This document shows positions 49,691 through 59,475 of a stretch of 64,000 bases of DNA, in pieces. The position numbers and the translations under genes were made by a program. Under the pieces are notes generated by a model, which saw only the letters and a list, made by a program, of their open reading frames with translations, did not search any database and had not been told where the DNA came from. This DNA comes from Progne subis subis (taxonomy: Eukaryota > Chordata > Aves > Passeriformes > Hirundinidae). Each line of letters begins with the position of its first letter. The first letter of the stretch is position 1. The stretch spans positions 463,194-527,193 of the forward strand of contig JAKJHU010000181.1 in assembly GCA_022316685.1 (NCBI GenBank). The letters run 5' to 3'.

Positions 49691-50699
49691 CTGTGTCCAA
49701 GCCCTTGAGGGAAGGGGCCACGCTGCCCCGTAGCCGCTCCGGGCCGGGCTCTGCTCCAGCCCCTGCATCCCCTTGGGAGCAATTGCAGCTGCTGTGGCAG
49801 CTCAGGGAGCCGGGCTCTTGGTGTGGCCGTTTTTTAATTCCACCTGGGAATTGAATTCCCCGTGGCAGTGTGCCCGTTCCTGGCCCCAGTCTCTCCCCCT
49901 GGCCCGGGACGCGGCTCCTGGCGCTGCCTTGGCGTTCCGCATCCCAAACTCTACTCCGAGGACCAGGCGTGACTTTCCAAGCACAGTTCCTGACATTTGT
50001 ATCTGGTCCCCCTTTTAAATTGTTTTAAAAAAAAAATTTTGTATATGGAGGATAAAGTGCTTATATATTTATTAAAAATCCTTTATCTTATTTGAGATTA
50101 TTATTTGGTGAAGAAGGGGTTTTTCTTTTGGGGGAGGGCTGGGGAGGGGAGGTAACTTTTAACCTGTCACTTATAAATGAAGCCCTGATTAATCCTGCAG
50201 AAAGGTACTATTAGTAACTAATGGGATGTCTCTGTTTTATGCTTTGTACATGACAAGTCCATGTGTTACATTTTGTTTTCTATCAAAAGATTTGGACATG
50301 TGTCTTCAACCAAAACCGGAAAAAAAAAAGAAACAAACTGTGATTTTATTTGTTGCAATACATTTGAAATTTCAAAGGGTACTTTGGGGCTCAAAATTAG
50401 GATTTCTAAGTCAGTATGTGCATTTCACGTAATAAAGCTGTTAATGGTGAGCAAAGTATTATATACTAACTAGATTTTTTCCACATCTGTATAGTATATT
50501 CTATGTATTTTGTGGTATTGAGATTATAGAAAGTTTAGTGTCTGAAACATGCGTTTAATGTGTATTTTTAAACAAATTTATGGCAATTAAAATATTTGGA
50601 GAAAAGGGTATCACATTTCAATTTGTAAAGATCTTTTTAACTACTGTGTCATTAAAATGCTTTGTACAATGCAAAACTGTAACTGGAGAAACTAAGTTT

Positions 50700-50705
50700 A
50701 ATAAA
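50700..50705 (+). terminator. AFF4: Distal AFF4 polyadenylation signal
   Basis: AATAAA followed within 50 bp by a T/GT-rich stretch (TGTGCTTGTATCTGTTTTGTGG). It is the last strong plus-strand signal before the convergent LEAP2 gene. Confidence 0.7.
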
Positions 50706-50725
50706 TATCAAATAGATTTTCTGTA

Positions 50726-51360
50726 TTAAACTTCCAATCCCCTGTGCTTGTATCTGTTTTGTGGGGCCTTCTCCTGCCTGGAAGTGCATTTTTAGGCAGA
50801 ATTTTCTTTCCTTGATCCTATTGCTTTGTGAAACAAAAGAAAAGCAGCATCCAATGCGTGTGTCCAGACTTGTTGATTTTTGGTTTTTTTTGTCTTTCAG
50901 CCTCCAAGTCGACATCCAACACATCAGAGCAGCATTTTGATCAATTCGTTTTAAGACAGGAGATAAGGTCAGTGGCAAAAGTCAGCCTAGGACATGTATT
51001 TAAGTAAATTTGATTAGAAGTAATTAGGAGTAAATAGTTCTCATTCCACTTATCACTGGATATGTTTGGGGTATCGGAATTGCTATCAGTATTATCAGTT
51101 TGGCTCCCTCTTTCCAACAGGCCTTTATCTGAGGGCTGATAAGAGCTAGATTGGGAGGAGAAGGGGCCTGATCCACTTTATGCTCTTGCCAGGGGGAAGG
51201 ATAAATATCCAAAGTCTGGCTGGAACTGAGCCCCAGCTCTGTGCTCGCCATCCACTTTGCCCAAGATACAAGGAAAACCAAGCTGCTTTGCTGAATATAT
51301 ATTTTAATTCACACCTTCAAATAAATAATAGAAAACATTACAAAAAAAAAACAAACGAGG
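50726..51360. other. Short convergent intergenic gap AFF4 / LEAP2
   Basis: About 640 bp between the 3' ends of two converging genes. No exon, RNA gene or repeat recognised. Confidence 0.6.
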
Positions 51361-51377
51361 AGGAGATGCAGAGCCCT

Positions 51378-51383
51378 TTTATT
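51378..51383 (-). terminator. LEAP2: LEAP2 polyadenylation signal
   Basis: AATAAA on the minus strand, about 205 bases after the LEAP2 stop codon, which fits the short LEAP2 mRNA. Confidence 0.65.
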
Positions 51384-51587
51384 GAGCTTGGCCAGAGGCC
51401 TCCTGAGGCATGGCTGTGGGAGGAGATGCTCTCGAGCTCTTTGAAGTCCTTTTATCAGCACATGTGACAGAAATATTAAATACCCTGATTGCTCGAGGCC
51501 CTGCCAGCTCCTGAGCAGTCAATAAATACATCCCAAGTGTGTGGAGCATGGTCAGCAGTAACAGTGCAGGCTGTGCTTGGTGCCACC

Positions 51588-51624
51588 TCACGCCGAGGCC
51601 GTGGAGAGGAGGCAGCGATTTTTC
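51588..51624 (-). CDS. LEAP2: LEAP2 exon 3
   Basis: Completes the Arg of LCR and encodes [11 protein letters not shown] and TGA (51588-51590). It carries the fourth cysteine. The acceptor follows an almost pure T tract (TTTTTTTTCAG). Confidence 0.92.
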
Positions 51625-53125
51625 CTGAAAAAAAAAAAGAAAAACCCATCATGAGGCACTGGGAGCTGGGGCTGCCCCTGCCAGGTTCAGCCAGGGGGCC
51701 CAGGTACATCTGTGTGCCCTGTGCCAGCAGTGCTGGGTTCAGGCACACTGAATTTCCCTCACCTATTCAGTCTTGATTCATTTCTTGGTCTTTGCTTTCC
51801 ACCAGAATTCCAAACATAACAGCCCAACTACCCTGTCCTGTTTAGTTATTTATCCTAATAATTTATAATATAAGCTTATTTATAATAATATTCATTAATA
51901 ATAGGATATGCTATATTCATTAACAATATACTTATCCATTACTGCTATTTACATGTCGTAGAAAATGACTATTTTCTATCCTGTCTCTGACTGCTGGTGT
52001 ATGTGTACAGCGGGTGCCATACAAAATCACCTTTCAGTCATTAAGTAATAACTTTAACTAATCAATTTATGTGTATTGGAAAATTTGCTCATGCCTAATG
52101 AGAACCGAATAGCTTTTGATATTGTAGTTGCTTTTTAAACTATGAGCTTAAAGTGATTAATTTAGGGTAAGATATTAATACAGGCTTTTTCATTTCCAAT
52201 AGTACATGCTTTAAAAGGAAGGATTCATGGGAAGCTCTGTAGTTGCCCAAAAGCTGTCTGGAGCCCTCTGCTCTGTTTGCCCAGCCAGGTTATTTGGGGT
52301 TGCAGTGAAAGGACTGTGGCTGGCACTCAGGGGACCTGGACTCTGCTCTGTTTGCTCTGCTTACTAAAGAGTCTGAGTCTGTTGCCCCATCGCCGTTCCT
52401 GGTATCTCGTTCTGTGCACAGAGTGACCTCTGGGTCCCGTTTGGAGCAGCCCAGGTGGGCAGCTCTCGTGTCCCGGCGCGCTGAGCGCGGTTACCTGCAG
52501 AGCATGGTGAGGCACTCGCTGTTGTCCCTGCAGGAGGCTCCGATGGGTCTCAGGGACACCCCTCTCCAGAAGGGCGTCATCCGCCGCTGCCGGGGGCTGC
52601 GGGGCTGGCCGTGGGGCTGCCTCGGGGACAGGGCCACGCCGTGGGTCTGAAACGCACCAGGGTGACCGTCAGCACGCGTGGCAGGAGCAGCACCTCCTTG
52701 CTGTGCTGCTGAGGTCATCGGTCTTCATTTTAAGTGAAGCGCTTGAAATCTCTCTGGTTTTCAGATCGCAGCACCCTCTGGGGAAAGCACTGCTTGCAGC
52801 CCAACCCCAAAGAAATATCTACCAAAATTAATGCTGGTTTTAATCTTGGGAGTGAAGGCAGAATCACTGGCTGAGCTATGGCTCAGAGTAGCCCAGTATT
52901 CACTAGGCAGTAACTCTACATTTTTATGATGCTGGATCCTCTAACAAGCCCTGCTGTCACCTCTTAACTCCTGCCAGTTGTCCATCCAAATCATAACAGC
53001 TTTTATGGACTGCCTGTCCTTTGAATTAGCCCTTTAAATAGTTTATGTCAGTATTATCTCAAGTTTACCTGGCTGAGCAGCAGTGAGCAGAGCAGAAGGG
53101 CTGCCGTCACTTTCCACCAATGCAT
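51588..53125 (-). CDS. LEAP2: LEAP2, liver-enriched antimicrobial peptide 2 precursor (3 exons, 81 aa)
   Basis: Secreted peptide hormone and cationic peptide made in liver and small intestine; an endogenous antagonist and inverse agonist of the ghrelin receptor GHSR. Joining 53125-53069, 52646-52495 and 51624-51588 on the minus strand gives 81 residues: a signal peptide ([19 protein letters not shown]), a short propeptide ending in the furin-type site RQRR, and a 40-residue mature peptide starting [16 protein letters not shown] with four cysteines in the conserved C-x5-C-x4-C-x4-C arrangement (two disulfides). The N-terminal MTPFWRGV that binds GHSR is intact. The precursor is slightly longer than the human one (77 aa). 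It lies convergent to AFF4 and in tandem with UQCRQ, as in other vertebrates. Confidence 0.93.
52495..52646 (-). CDS. LEAP2: LEAP2 exon 2, propeptide and most of mature peptide
   Basis: Encodes [20 protein letters not shown] then the RR cleavage site and mature [16 protein letters not shown] through TMLC, plus two bases of Arg. Acceptor GCGTTTCAG, donor CAG|GTAACC. The acceptor has a short pyrimidine tract, so the exact 5' edge is less certain than the rest. Confidence 0.92.
53069..53125 (-). CDS. LEAP2: LEAP2 exon 1, signal peptide
   Basis: ATG at 53125-53123 opens [19 protein letters not shown], a classic hydrophobic signal peptide, and ends in phase 0 at CAG|GTAAAC. Position upstream of exon 2 and downstream of a TATA box supports this start. 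Confidence 0.88.
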
Positions 53126-53212
53126 CTTCCCGGCAGGAGCTGTCACTTGGAGCAGCCGTGGGCAGAGGAGGCATAAAGAGCTCCGGTGAGGACTTCCCAG
53201 GCTTTCGGCTAC

Positions 53213-53221
53213 ATTTTTATA
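53213..53221 (-). promoter_or_regulatory. LEAP2: LEAP2 TATA box
   Basis: TATAAAAAT on the minus strand about 90 bp upstream of the LEAP2 start codon, predicting a transcription start near 53185-53190 and a 5' UTR of about 60 bases. Confidence 0.65.
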
Positions 53222-53263
53222 GACTTCATTCTCTTATCATTGAATCAGCTGCCAGTTATTACA

Positions 53264-53276
53264 AGGCCAAAGTTCA
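53264..53276. promoter_or_regulatory. HNF4A-type DR1 site upstream of LEAP2
   Basis: AGGCCAAAGTTCA is a direct repeat of the nuclear-receptor half-site spaced by one base and contains CAAAGTTCA, the HNF4-selective form. It lies about 45-55 bp upstream of the LEAP2 TATA box. HNF4A drives liver and gut genes, matching LEAP2 expression. The motif is seen; binding is inferred. Confidence 0.6.
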
Positions 53277-54084
53277 CTTGGGAACAAGAGGGAATTGCTA
53301 AGTCTACATCTGCTGCAGTGAACTGGTTCAAGGACTGTCTCGAGCTAATGATTTACTCCCCTTCCACTTGTACTTTGTCTGGTCAGTTGTGCTGACCCCT
53401 TGTGCCAACTGTTCCTTTTTTTAAAGCCCACCTAAGATGTTACCAGAACTCCATGGTCTATTTTTAAGCAAAAGGCGGCGGGTGGCCCAAATTATTATGG
53501 TCAAGATCAAAAGCCTAACTTGACTTCTGTAGCTCTGAGTTAGCCAACCAGGGGTAAGGGTTGTCTTGCCAGGCTGATTTGGAGCAGAGAATTGTGCTTT
53601 TGATTTGTTTCTCGCTCTTGGTACATGAAAAAACCATAAGGAAGTTGCTTAACCTTTATTTCCAGGCACACAGTGCTCAAAAAGCAGGTGTAACACTTTC
53701 CAGCGGGGTTTGGGAATAACTCACAGAGCTCTTCCCCCAGGAATCCAAAGGTGTCGCAGATCATCATCTCTAGGTGGATAACGGAAGAGGCTGCTCAGGG
53801 CTTGTCTGGAGATGAGGAGCTCCATGTGCAGACTGTGGTTTCCCTAGATGAGCCATCTCTGCCCCGAGCTGTGTCACTCACCATCAGGCTTCCAAAAGTG
53901 CCAGCAGCACCCATGAGGGTTGAGGGGCTCTTTGTCATCGAGAGGAAAGCTTCAGGTTTTCCACTGTGGAGTGAGGTTGCAGCAGCAGAGAAAAGTGTGA
54001 GCAGAGCTGGTACATCTCATCTCCTCTGCTTACACACTTGTGCTTGTCCCAGTGTTTGTGTCTCGTGGCTCCTCACCTCTGGGA

Positions 54085-54185
54085 TTTGTGGATCTCGTTG
54101 GATGGGGCTCGGAGCAACCTGGGCTAATGAAGGTGGAGGGACTGCAAGAGCTTTCAGGGCCTTTCCAACCCAAAGCACGCTGTGG
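54085..54185 (+). mobile_element. Short CR1 3'-tip fragment, sense
   Basis: GTTGGATGGGGCTCGGAGCA followed by ACCTGGGCTAATGAAGGTGG and GGCCTTTCCAACCCAAAGCA follow the CR1 3' tip consensus. Confidence 0.8.
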
Positions 54186-55342
54186 CTCTGTCTGGTTCCC
54201 ACATCTGTCCCATGTGCCTCACATCTGTCAGGTCAAGACATCTGAGATTGCAGAGGGACAGAGAATGCCAGCTCGTGTCACTGTGTGCAGGTTTTGGAAC
54301 ACACTGTTTTAATGCAGGTAAATACTTCATAAAGTAGTAAGTGTATAATGAACTGTGTTTTAGCTAAATTGTAAATACAGATCTGGATGTCACAGGCTCT
54401 TTTTCTTTGATTGCTTAATGTGGAGGCACAAGTGCCAGCGTGGAGGGCAAGTGACTTAGATTAAGATAATGCTGTGAAGTCAGATGATTACTCCTTAGCC
54501 CAAATTTCACTGGGATTAAAAGAAAAACCTTCCCAGCACAGTCTACAATCACTATTCAATCATTCCCATCCTGGGATGGTTCTTACACACCTTCCTCTGA
54601 CCTATTTGTTTTGCTTTTCTGGGAGGAGGAAGCAAAAATTTCATTATTTTACCTTCTTGAATCTTAACAAGGGAAGGAAATGGGACAGTAAATCATGGCA
54701 GACAAGTAGCTGAACTTAAAAAGTTTATTTTATATTTGGCTAAGAATTTCTCAATTGTTTTTCCCATGGAGTCCTTCCTTTTCATGCATGTGAGTTCTAA
54801 TTTCTGCTGTTTCCATCAGGCATTAGTGTAGAACACAAAGGAGGACAAGGCAGCAGCAGGAGCCGTGACTCCTTCTGTGAAGCACGGGATTTGGAAGAGC
54901 AGCAGAGCCCTCTGTAAGTCACCATCTCTCAGCTTTTTTGGCTGGGGAAGGCTGGTACTTTGTGATGATATATCAGAATTGTTATCTGTCCTGGGTTGCT
55001 AATAGCATCAGGTTCCCTGTCAGGCAGCAAACTGCTCTGTGCAAGAAACTGGGGGGAAAAAAAGAGTATAACTGAGCTGGTTAGTGTTACTTTCCATGCC
55101 CCCAATTCCCACAGGCTGGTTAGACCCACAGCAGAGGTGTGAGGAAAGAAACACAAAATGTTGCTCTGTTGCCACTTCTAATATTTGCCCAAAGGAGAAC
55201 AGAAATAAATGAGTGAAAGCTATTCAAGCACCTTGTTCAGATTCTGAAATGCCCACGGGTCAAACTCCCACTGCCACAGGTCCAGCAGGAGCCATCCCAG
55301 CTGGGAAAGGGGCCTGCATCCGAGGTGGAGGTTGGCAGGGCA

Positions 55343-55460
55343 TGGTTGGGATGGGTGGGCACAGTCACAGGATGGCAGGGCAGGGTCGGGATGGCTGGGA
55401 AGGTTTGGGATGGGTGGGCACAGTCACAGCTTGGCAGGGCAGGGGCAGGGGGTGGCTGGG
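55343..55460. repeat. Tandem duplication, two copies of about 60 bp
   Basis: Two imperfect copies each containing GGGATGGGTGGGCACAGTCA followed by a GGCAGGGCAGGG stretch and a GGATGGCTGGG-like end. Recent-looking local duplication. Confidence 0.75.
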
Positions 55461-55755
55461 CAGGGCAGCAACAGGCTGCTGGTGGAGCAGCTCGGCGCTG
55501 ACCCTGCCCCGTGGCCGCGGTGCCGCTGCCCCTCTGTTTGCGTTAGTCTGGCCCCTGCGCCGGGCACAGCCCAGCCGTCTGTGAGCAGGAGCAGGGAGCT
55601 CATGAGAGCCCCGGGCAGCTGCTGCCCTCCAGTAGAGCTGCTGGGACAGCACACGGTGACTGAGCTGCCGAGGCCGAGCTGCACAGGGGCTGTCAGAGGC
55701 AGCTCTGCGGCTCTCGGAGGCACCGTGAGCAGGACACCAAGCTCTGAATGAAACA

Positions 55756-56005
55756 TCTCAGGGAGAGGGACTCGTACGGGCACACGGCGACAGACAAGGG
55801 GGAATGGCTTCAAACTGCCAGAGAGCAGGGTTAGATGGGATTTTGGGAAGGAATTGTTCCTCATGAGGCCCTGGCACACATTTCCCAGAGCAGCTGTGGC
55901 TGCCCCTGGATCCCTGGCAGTGCCCAAGGCCAGGTTAGACAGGGCTTGGAGCAGTCTGGGACAATGGAATGTGTCCCTGGGTGGGGTTTGAGGTCTGTTC
56001 TGGGA
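55756..56005 (+). mobile_element. CR1 LINE 3' fragment, sense
   Basis: GACAAGGGGGAATGGCTTCA, CCAGAGCAGCTGTGGCTGCC, AAGGCCAGGTTAGACAGGGC and GGAATGTGTCCCTGGGTGGG are in CR1 consensus order. Confidence 0.85.
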
Positions 56006-56762
56006 TAAATTTGCCTCTATGCATCTCTGTCAGCTCACAGCCACAGCAGCCATTTTGTTGCTCCCTACTTGCTTAATTATTAGGAAAAAAATAATTTCTC
56101 CCTACCTAATTATTATTAGAAAATACCAGCGACCCAAAATGCAGTTAAGCACAGAATATTTTTGGCACAACTTGGGAGCGCTGCCTGATTGGTTTTATTG
56201 CCACTTATGCCAGCCTCAGGCTGTGCTTGGAAGAAACACAAGAGGCTGAGCTCAGTCTCATGTGCCCTGAGCGAGCCCCAAAATGCTCCAGCATTGAGCT
56301 ATAAAAATTGCATCGCCCCAGCTTCCTGAAGTGAGAGCCTGAGCATCATTGTCTTCCTGACAGCCCAGCCCTAAGCACATAGGGAAACGTCATTCCTGGC
56401 CTGCAGATAAGATAAACTCCCAGGACAGCTACAGGAATAGCACAGCAGGAGTGTTGCTATGCCTGGGGTGGGAGCTGGAGGCAGTCAGTGGAACACTGGG
56501 AGGAAAAAATTAGGATAAAGGAACCAGTCAGGTGTTCTGAGCTTCCAACAGTGAAGGTGTTTCTATACTCAGAGACACAGGGTGAATTTGTCACATATTT
56601 AAGCAACTTTATTACCAGCAGCTGATTTTTTAATCATCTTGAGGCATTAAAATAGCCTTGCTTCTCCCAGCAGTTTTCAAGGAGGTTCTAACACAGCCTC
56701 TTACCACTGATCAGCTATCAGAGTGTAGTTAAACACCCAATTAACATTCGTGTAACTAGGTA

Positions 56763-57062
56763 ATGAGAATCACAGGATCAGAGAACAGCCCAGGTTGGAA
56801 GGGGCGCTGGCAGATCAGCTGCTGCAGGCGTTTGTGGGAAGGGAGCCCAGAGGAGGTTACCTTGCACCCAGTCCAGTCACCTCCTGAAACCCCCAGGCTG
56901 TTCCAGGGACTGATTGTTCTCACTGCAAAAAATTCCTTTGTTACACAGAGATGAAACCTCTCCTGGTGCAGCCTGTACCTGTTCCCCTTCATCTTCTGTC
57001 CGGGGCTCCTGTGAAGAGCGAGCCTCCAGGCAGAGGTCAGGGTCCATCCCAAATCCCAAGCC
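56763..57062 (-). mobile_element. CR1 LINE fragment, antisense
   Basis: GAATCACAGGATCAGAGAAC at the left is the CR1 3' tail in reverse, followed by CCCAGGTTGGAAGGGGCGCT and, to the right, CCTGTACCTGTTCCCCTTCA. Antisense 3' part of a CR1 copy. Confidence 0.75.
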
Positions 57063-57401
57063 GCCAGCCAGCCCATCCAGCTCTAATCAGTGCCAAACCA
57101 GGGAGTGTTTGTTTTTCACAGATCTCAAGGTTGGAGGAAAAGCAGCGGCCAGTGATGGGAAAAATAAAGCGGACAAGGAACAATTTCAAACCGGCCCTTG
57201 CTGCACTTTATGTTGAGGAATATTTCAAAGAAACAGGAAGCACGAAGACTGGAAGTGCTCTAAGATAAAAACATCCGAGCACATGGAATTTCAGCCTGAT
57301 TATCTGCCTGTACAGAGAGAACCAGACAAGGGATTTGATGCTCCTCACCTCAAACAGCTCAAGACACGGATTTCACACAAAGTCATGGGGCAAAGTTACA
57401 G

Positions 57402-57407
57402 TTTATT
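57402..57407 (-). terminator. UQCRQ: UQCRQ polyadenylation signal
   Basis: AATAAA on the minus strand, 113 bases after the UQCRQ stop codon, consistent with its short 3' UTR. Confidence 0.65.
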
Positions 57408-57519
57408 AGCCAAGGCTTATCTCCCTGTTAATCCCCTCCAGCCATGGGAACAAGCTCAGCAGGTTCCCAGGGAGCCCTGGAGCCACATGGGTCACTGCTC
57501 CTGGTCACTGCTCCTGTGC

Positions 57520-57614
57520 TCACTGGTCGTGCTCGTAGTCAGCCGGGTTCTTCCTCTTGAGCCGCTCAAACTCCTCTGTCCCCCAGGAATAAATGAGGTA
57601 ACCGATGGCCAGGG
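57520..57614 (-). CDS. UQCRQ: UQCRQ exon 2
   Basis: Completes Pro52 and encodes [20 protein letters not shown] and [10 protein letters not shown], then TGA (57520-57522). Acceptor CCCTGCCAG. Confidence 0.94.
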
Positions 57615-58227
57615 CTGGCAGGGACAGAGAACAGGCACGGTCAGGGGACACTGCTAGAAAGGGACACTCTCCATAAAGGGACAGTGGAACGAGGGAACAC
57701 TGCTCTAAGAGGATAATGCAGTGAGGGGACGCTCAAAACAGCGAGACTTTCACAGTAAGGGGACACTGCGGTAAGGGAGTATTCACAAAGAAGTGGCATA
57801 CGATGTTCTGAGGGGGACACCCGTAAAAGAACACCGCAGGGAGGGAACACTGGGATAAGGGGATTTCACGACATGGGGACGCTGGGAGAAGGGGATATTC
57901 ACAATCCGGGGACACGGCAGTGAGGGGACACTGCACCGCGCACAGCACCTACCTCCTGCGACAAAACAACATCCCACAACCCCCTCAAAGCTCCCCCTCC
58001 CCAAATTTACACTACAAAGGGTGTACAAAAAAGAGGGAATTCCCCCCCCCCCCCCCCCCCCCCCCGTACTTACGGGGCACCACCTTCAACACCTGGGAGG
58101 TGAAGCGGCGGCCCACGTTGAGGACACCGTGGGACACGACGTTGGGGAAGGCGCGCTGCTCGAAGGGCGACAGGCTGTAGGTGATGACATGGCGCACCCG
58201 CGCCAGGTTCCCGAAGTGCTTCCCCAT
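57520..58227 (-). CDS. UQCRQ: UQCRQ, cytochrome b-c1 complex subunit 8 (2 coding exons, 82 aa)
   Basis: Nuclear-encoded ubiquinone-binding-type subunit (QP-C, Qcr8) of respiratory complex III in the mitochondrial inner membrane. Joining 58227-58074 and 57614-57520 on the minus strand gives 82 residues, the same length as the human protein. The N-terminal [20 protein letters not shown] and PFEQRAFPN are family signatures. A single membrane helix (about [14 protein letters not shown], residues 49-62) spans the exon junction, and the tail [20 protein letters not shown] is nearly invariant. There is no cleavable presequence, as usual. Translation starts at the first ATG (58225-58227) downstream of a CpG-rich promoter with ETS sites. 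Confidence 0.95.
57640..57945. repeat. Degenerate tandem repeat in the UQCRQ intron
   Basis: Roughly a dozen diverged copies of a 23-26 bp unit resembling AGGGGACACTGCGGTAAGGG with ATTCACA variants fill most of the intron. Copies differ widely, so the array is old. Confidence 0.75.
58042..58065. repeat. C24 homopolymer (G24 on the transcribed-sense strand)
   Basis: Twenty-four C on the plus strand. On the UQCRQ sense strand this is G24, starting only eight or nine bases after the exon 1 donor GTAAGT. Homopolymer length may be inexact in the assembly. Confidence 0.85.
58074..58227 (-). CDS. UQCRQ: UQCRQ exon 1
   Basis: Encodes residues 1-51, [20 protein letters not shown] through TSQVLKVVP, and the first base of codon 52. 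Donor CCC|GTAAGT, followed immediately by a G24 run. Confidence 0.94.
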
Positions 58228-58345
58228 GGCCGCGGTGTCCCCTCGGTCACCGCGCTATGGTCACCGCGCTATGGCCGCCGCCCGCCCCGGAACCGCTCCG
58301 CGACGCCTTCCGGGGCACCCGAGCGGCGCTTTCCGTTTGTAATAA
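58228..58345 (-). promoter_or_regulatory. UQCRQ: UQCRQ promoter with ETS (GABPA/NRF-2) sites
   Basis: CpG-rich, TATA-less sequence upstream of the start codon. CCGGAAG-type ETS motifs occur (58307-58313 reading on the minus strand, and CCGGAA at 58287-58292 on the plus strand). GABPA sites are typical of nuclear genes for respiratory subunits. Confidence 0.6.
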
Positions 58346-58734
58346 GCAGTAGAGGCGATGAAGCGTGGGTGTGATCAATCACAGTTATGCTAAAGTGCGT
58401 TTTTAACAGGCGAATTGTGATAAGTAAAGTGCGCCATAAACCGGCCCTGCCCTGAGGGGAGGGGGGGGCACGCGAGGCACCTGCGCCCTGAGGGGAGGAG
58501 GGGGCGGGAAAACCCGCCAAAAATAAATAATGCAGAAATGAAAACCACTTTTGTATGGCGATCCGAAGAAAAACAAATAACGGTCTGAGAAAAAAACCCC
58601 ACTTTTGTGTGGTGACTGTGGAGTTCCGATGAACAGCGAGAGTGTCTGAAGCAGAAAATCGTGGAATTATGGAATAATTTGCGCTGGAAAAGGCTTTTAA
58701 AGGTTAAATACCCCGCTACACTCCGCCCCCGCAA
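58346..58734. other. Noncoding DNA upstream of UQCRQ
   Basis: Contains two close copies of GCCCTGAGGGGAGG near 58447 and 58487, and two imperfect copies of CCACTTTTGTRTGG near 58545 and 58600. No gene recognised. Confidence 0.5.
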
Positions 58735-59475
58735 TAAGCATCGTAAACAATATTGGAATTATTATTAGAACATATGAGAAGTCCACCACATAACTGAAAT
58801 TACTATTAGACTATACTAGATAGCTTCAATATTACTGGAATGAATAATAGAGTCTATTATAATTATTATACTGTATCAGACATATTCCATATTATCCGAA
58901 TAATCGAATATATTCTACATCAAACTTATTTAAATTATTATTAGAATATGTTAGCGATCTCCATTATTGTAATCATAATATATTAGAATTATAATATATC
59001 AGCTTCCACATTCGTGGAAAATTATTAGAATTACTATACTTAATCATCTTCCACATAATTGAAATTATTAGAAGGTATTAGAATTATTAAGCATATTTAA
59101 CACTATTGGAATTATTATTAGAATAGATGAGAATGGTTAGAATATTAGATATTTTCACCATGATTTGAATTATAGTAGAATTATTAGACCATATGAGACA
59201 TTTTCAACTTTATTTGGATCATTATGATATATTAGACATATTTGCCATTATTTAAACAGATATTACAATATATTAGATTTGTTAGAGTATATTAAACATC
59301 TTCAACATTGTTGGAATTATTATTAGAATATATTAGGTTCAACATTATTAGAATTGTTACAATATATTACACATATTTAATACATTATTATTAGACTATG
59401 TTAAATATGATCCCCATTAATGAAATATTAGAATATATTAGGATTACTGGACTACATTAGACATTTCACCATAAT
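58735..59475. repeat. Degenerate AT-rich satellite-like array
   Basis: About 740 bp, strongly AT-rich, built of many diverged copies of a unit of roughly 40-45 bp resembling CTTCAACATTATTGGAATTA followed by TTATTAGAATATATTAGACA. It lies between the UQCRQ promoter and the 3' end of GDF9. Confidence 0.8.

Larger units (their letters stand above)
45452..50725 (+). other. AFF4: AFF4 3' UTR (5.3 kb)
   Basis: Follows the AFF4 stop codon and runs to the last strong poly(A) signal at 50700-50705. The mammalian AFF4 mRNA also has a 3' UTR of several kilobases. Earlier AATAAA hexamers at 46019, 48889 and 50431 allow shorter forms. It contains AU-rich stretches, a TA-rich tract near 48601-48622 that includes one Pumilio-type TGTATATA (48610-48617), and a G-rich minisatellite at 49296-49690. 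Long open frames inside (for example 47432-48070) have no recognisable protein content. Confidence 0.8.
53300..57380. other. LEAP2 - UQCRQ intergenic region
   Basis: About 4 kb with CR1 fragments at 54085, 55756 and 56763 onwards and a short tandem duplication near 55343. The 55500-55700 stretch is locally CpG-rich, but I recognise no exon in it. Confidence 0.6.

Noticed and set aside
49176..49854. Several open frames with GGNPVLGGIPSWGESR-type repeats
   Set aside because: Translation of the 3' UTR minisatellite in different frames; the array has no stop codons in several frames by construction.
52327..52515. Alternative LEAP2 last exon (AG acceptor giving [11 protein letters not shown])
   Set aside because: Lacks the required fourth cysteine and similarity to LEAP2; the exon at 51588-51624 gives the expected KNRC ending.
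53751..54245. Plus-strand open frame of 164 codons beginning SQIIISRWITEEAA
   Set aside because: The first part looks protein-like, but it runs into a CR1 fragment, has no ATG and matches no family I know.
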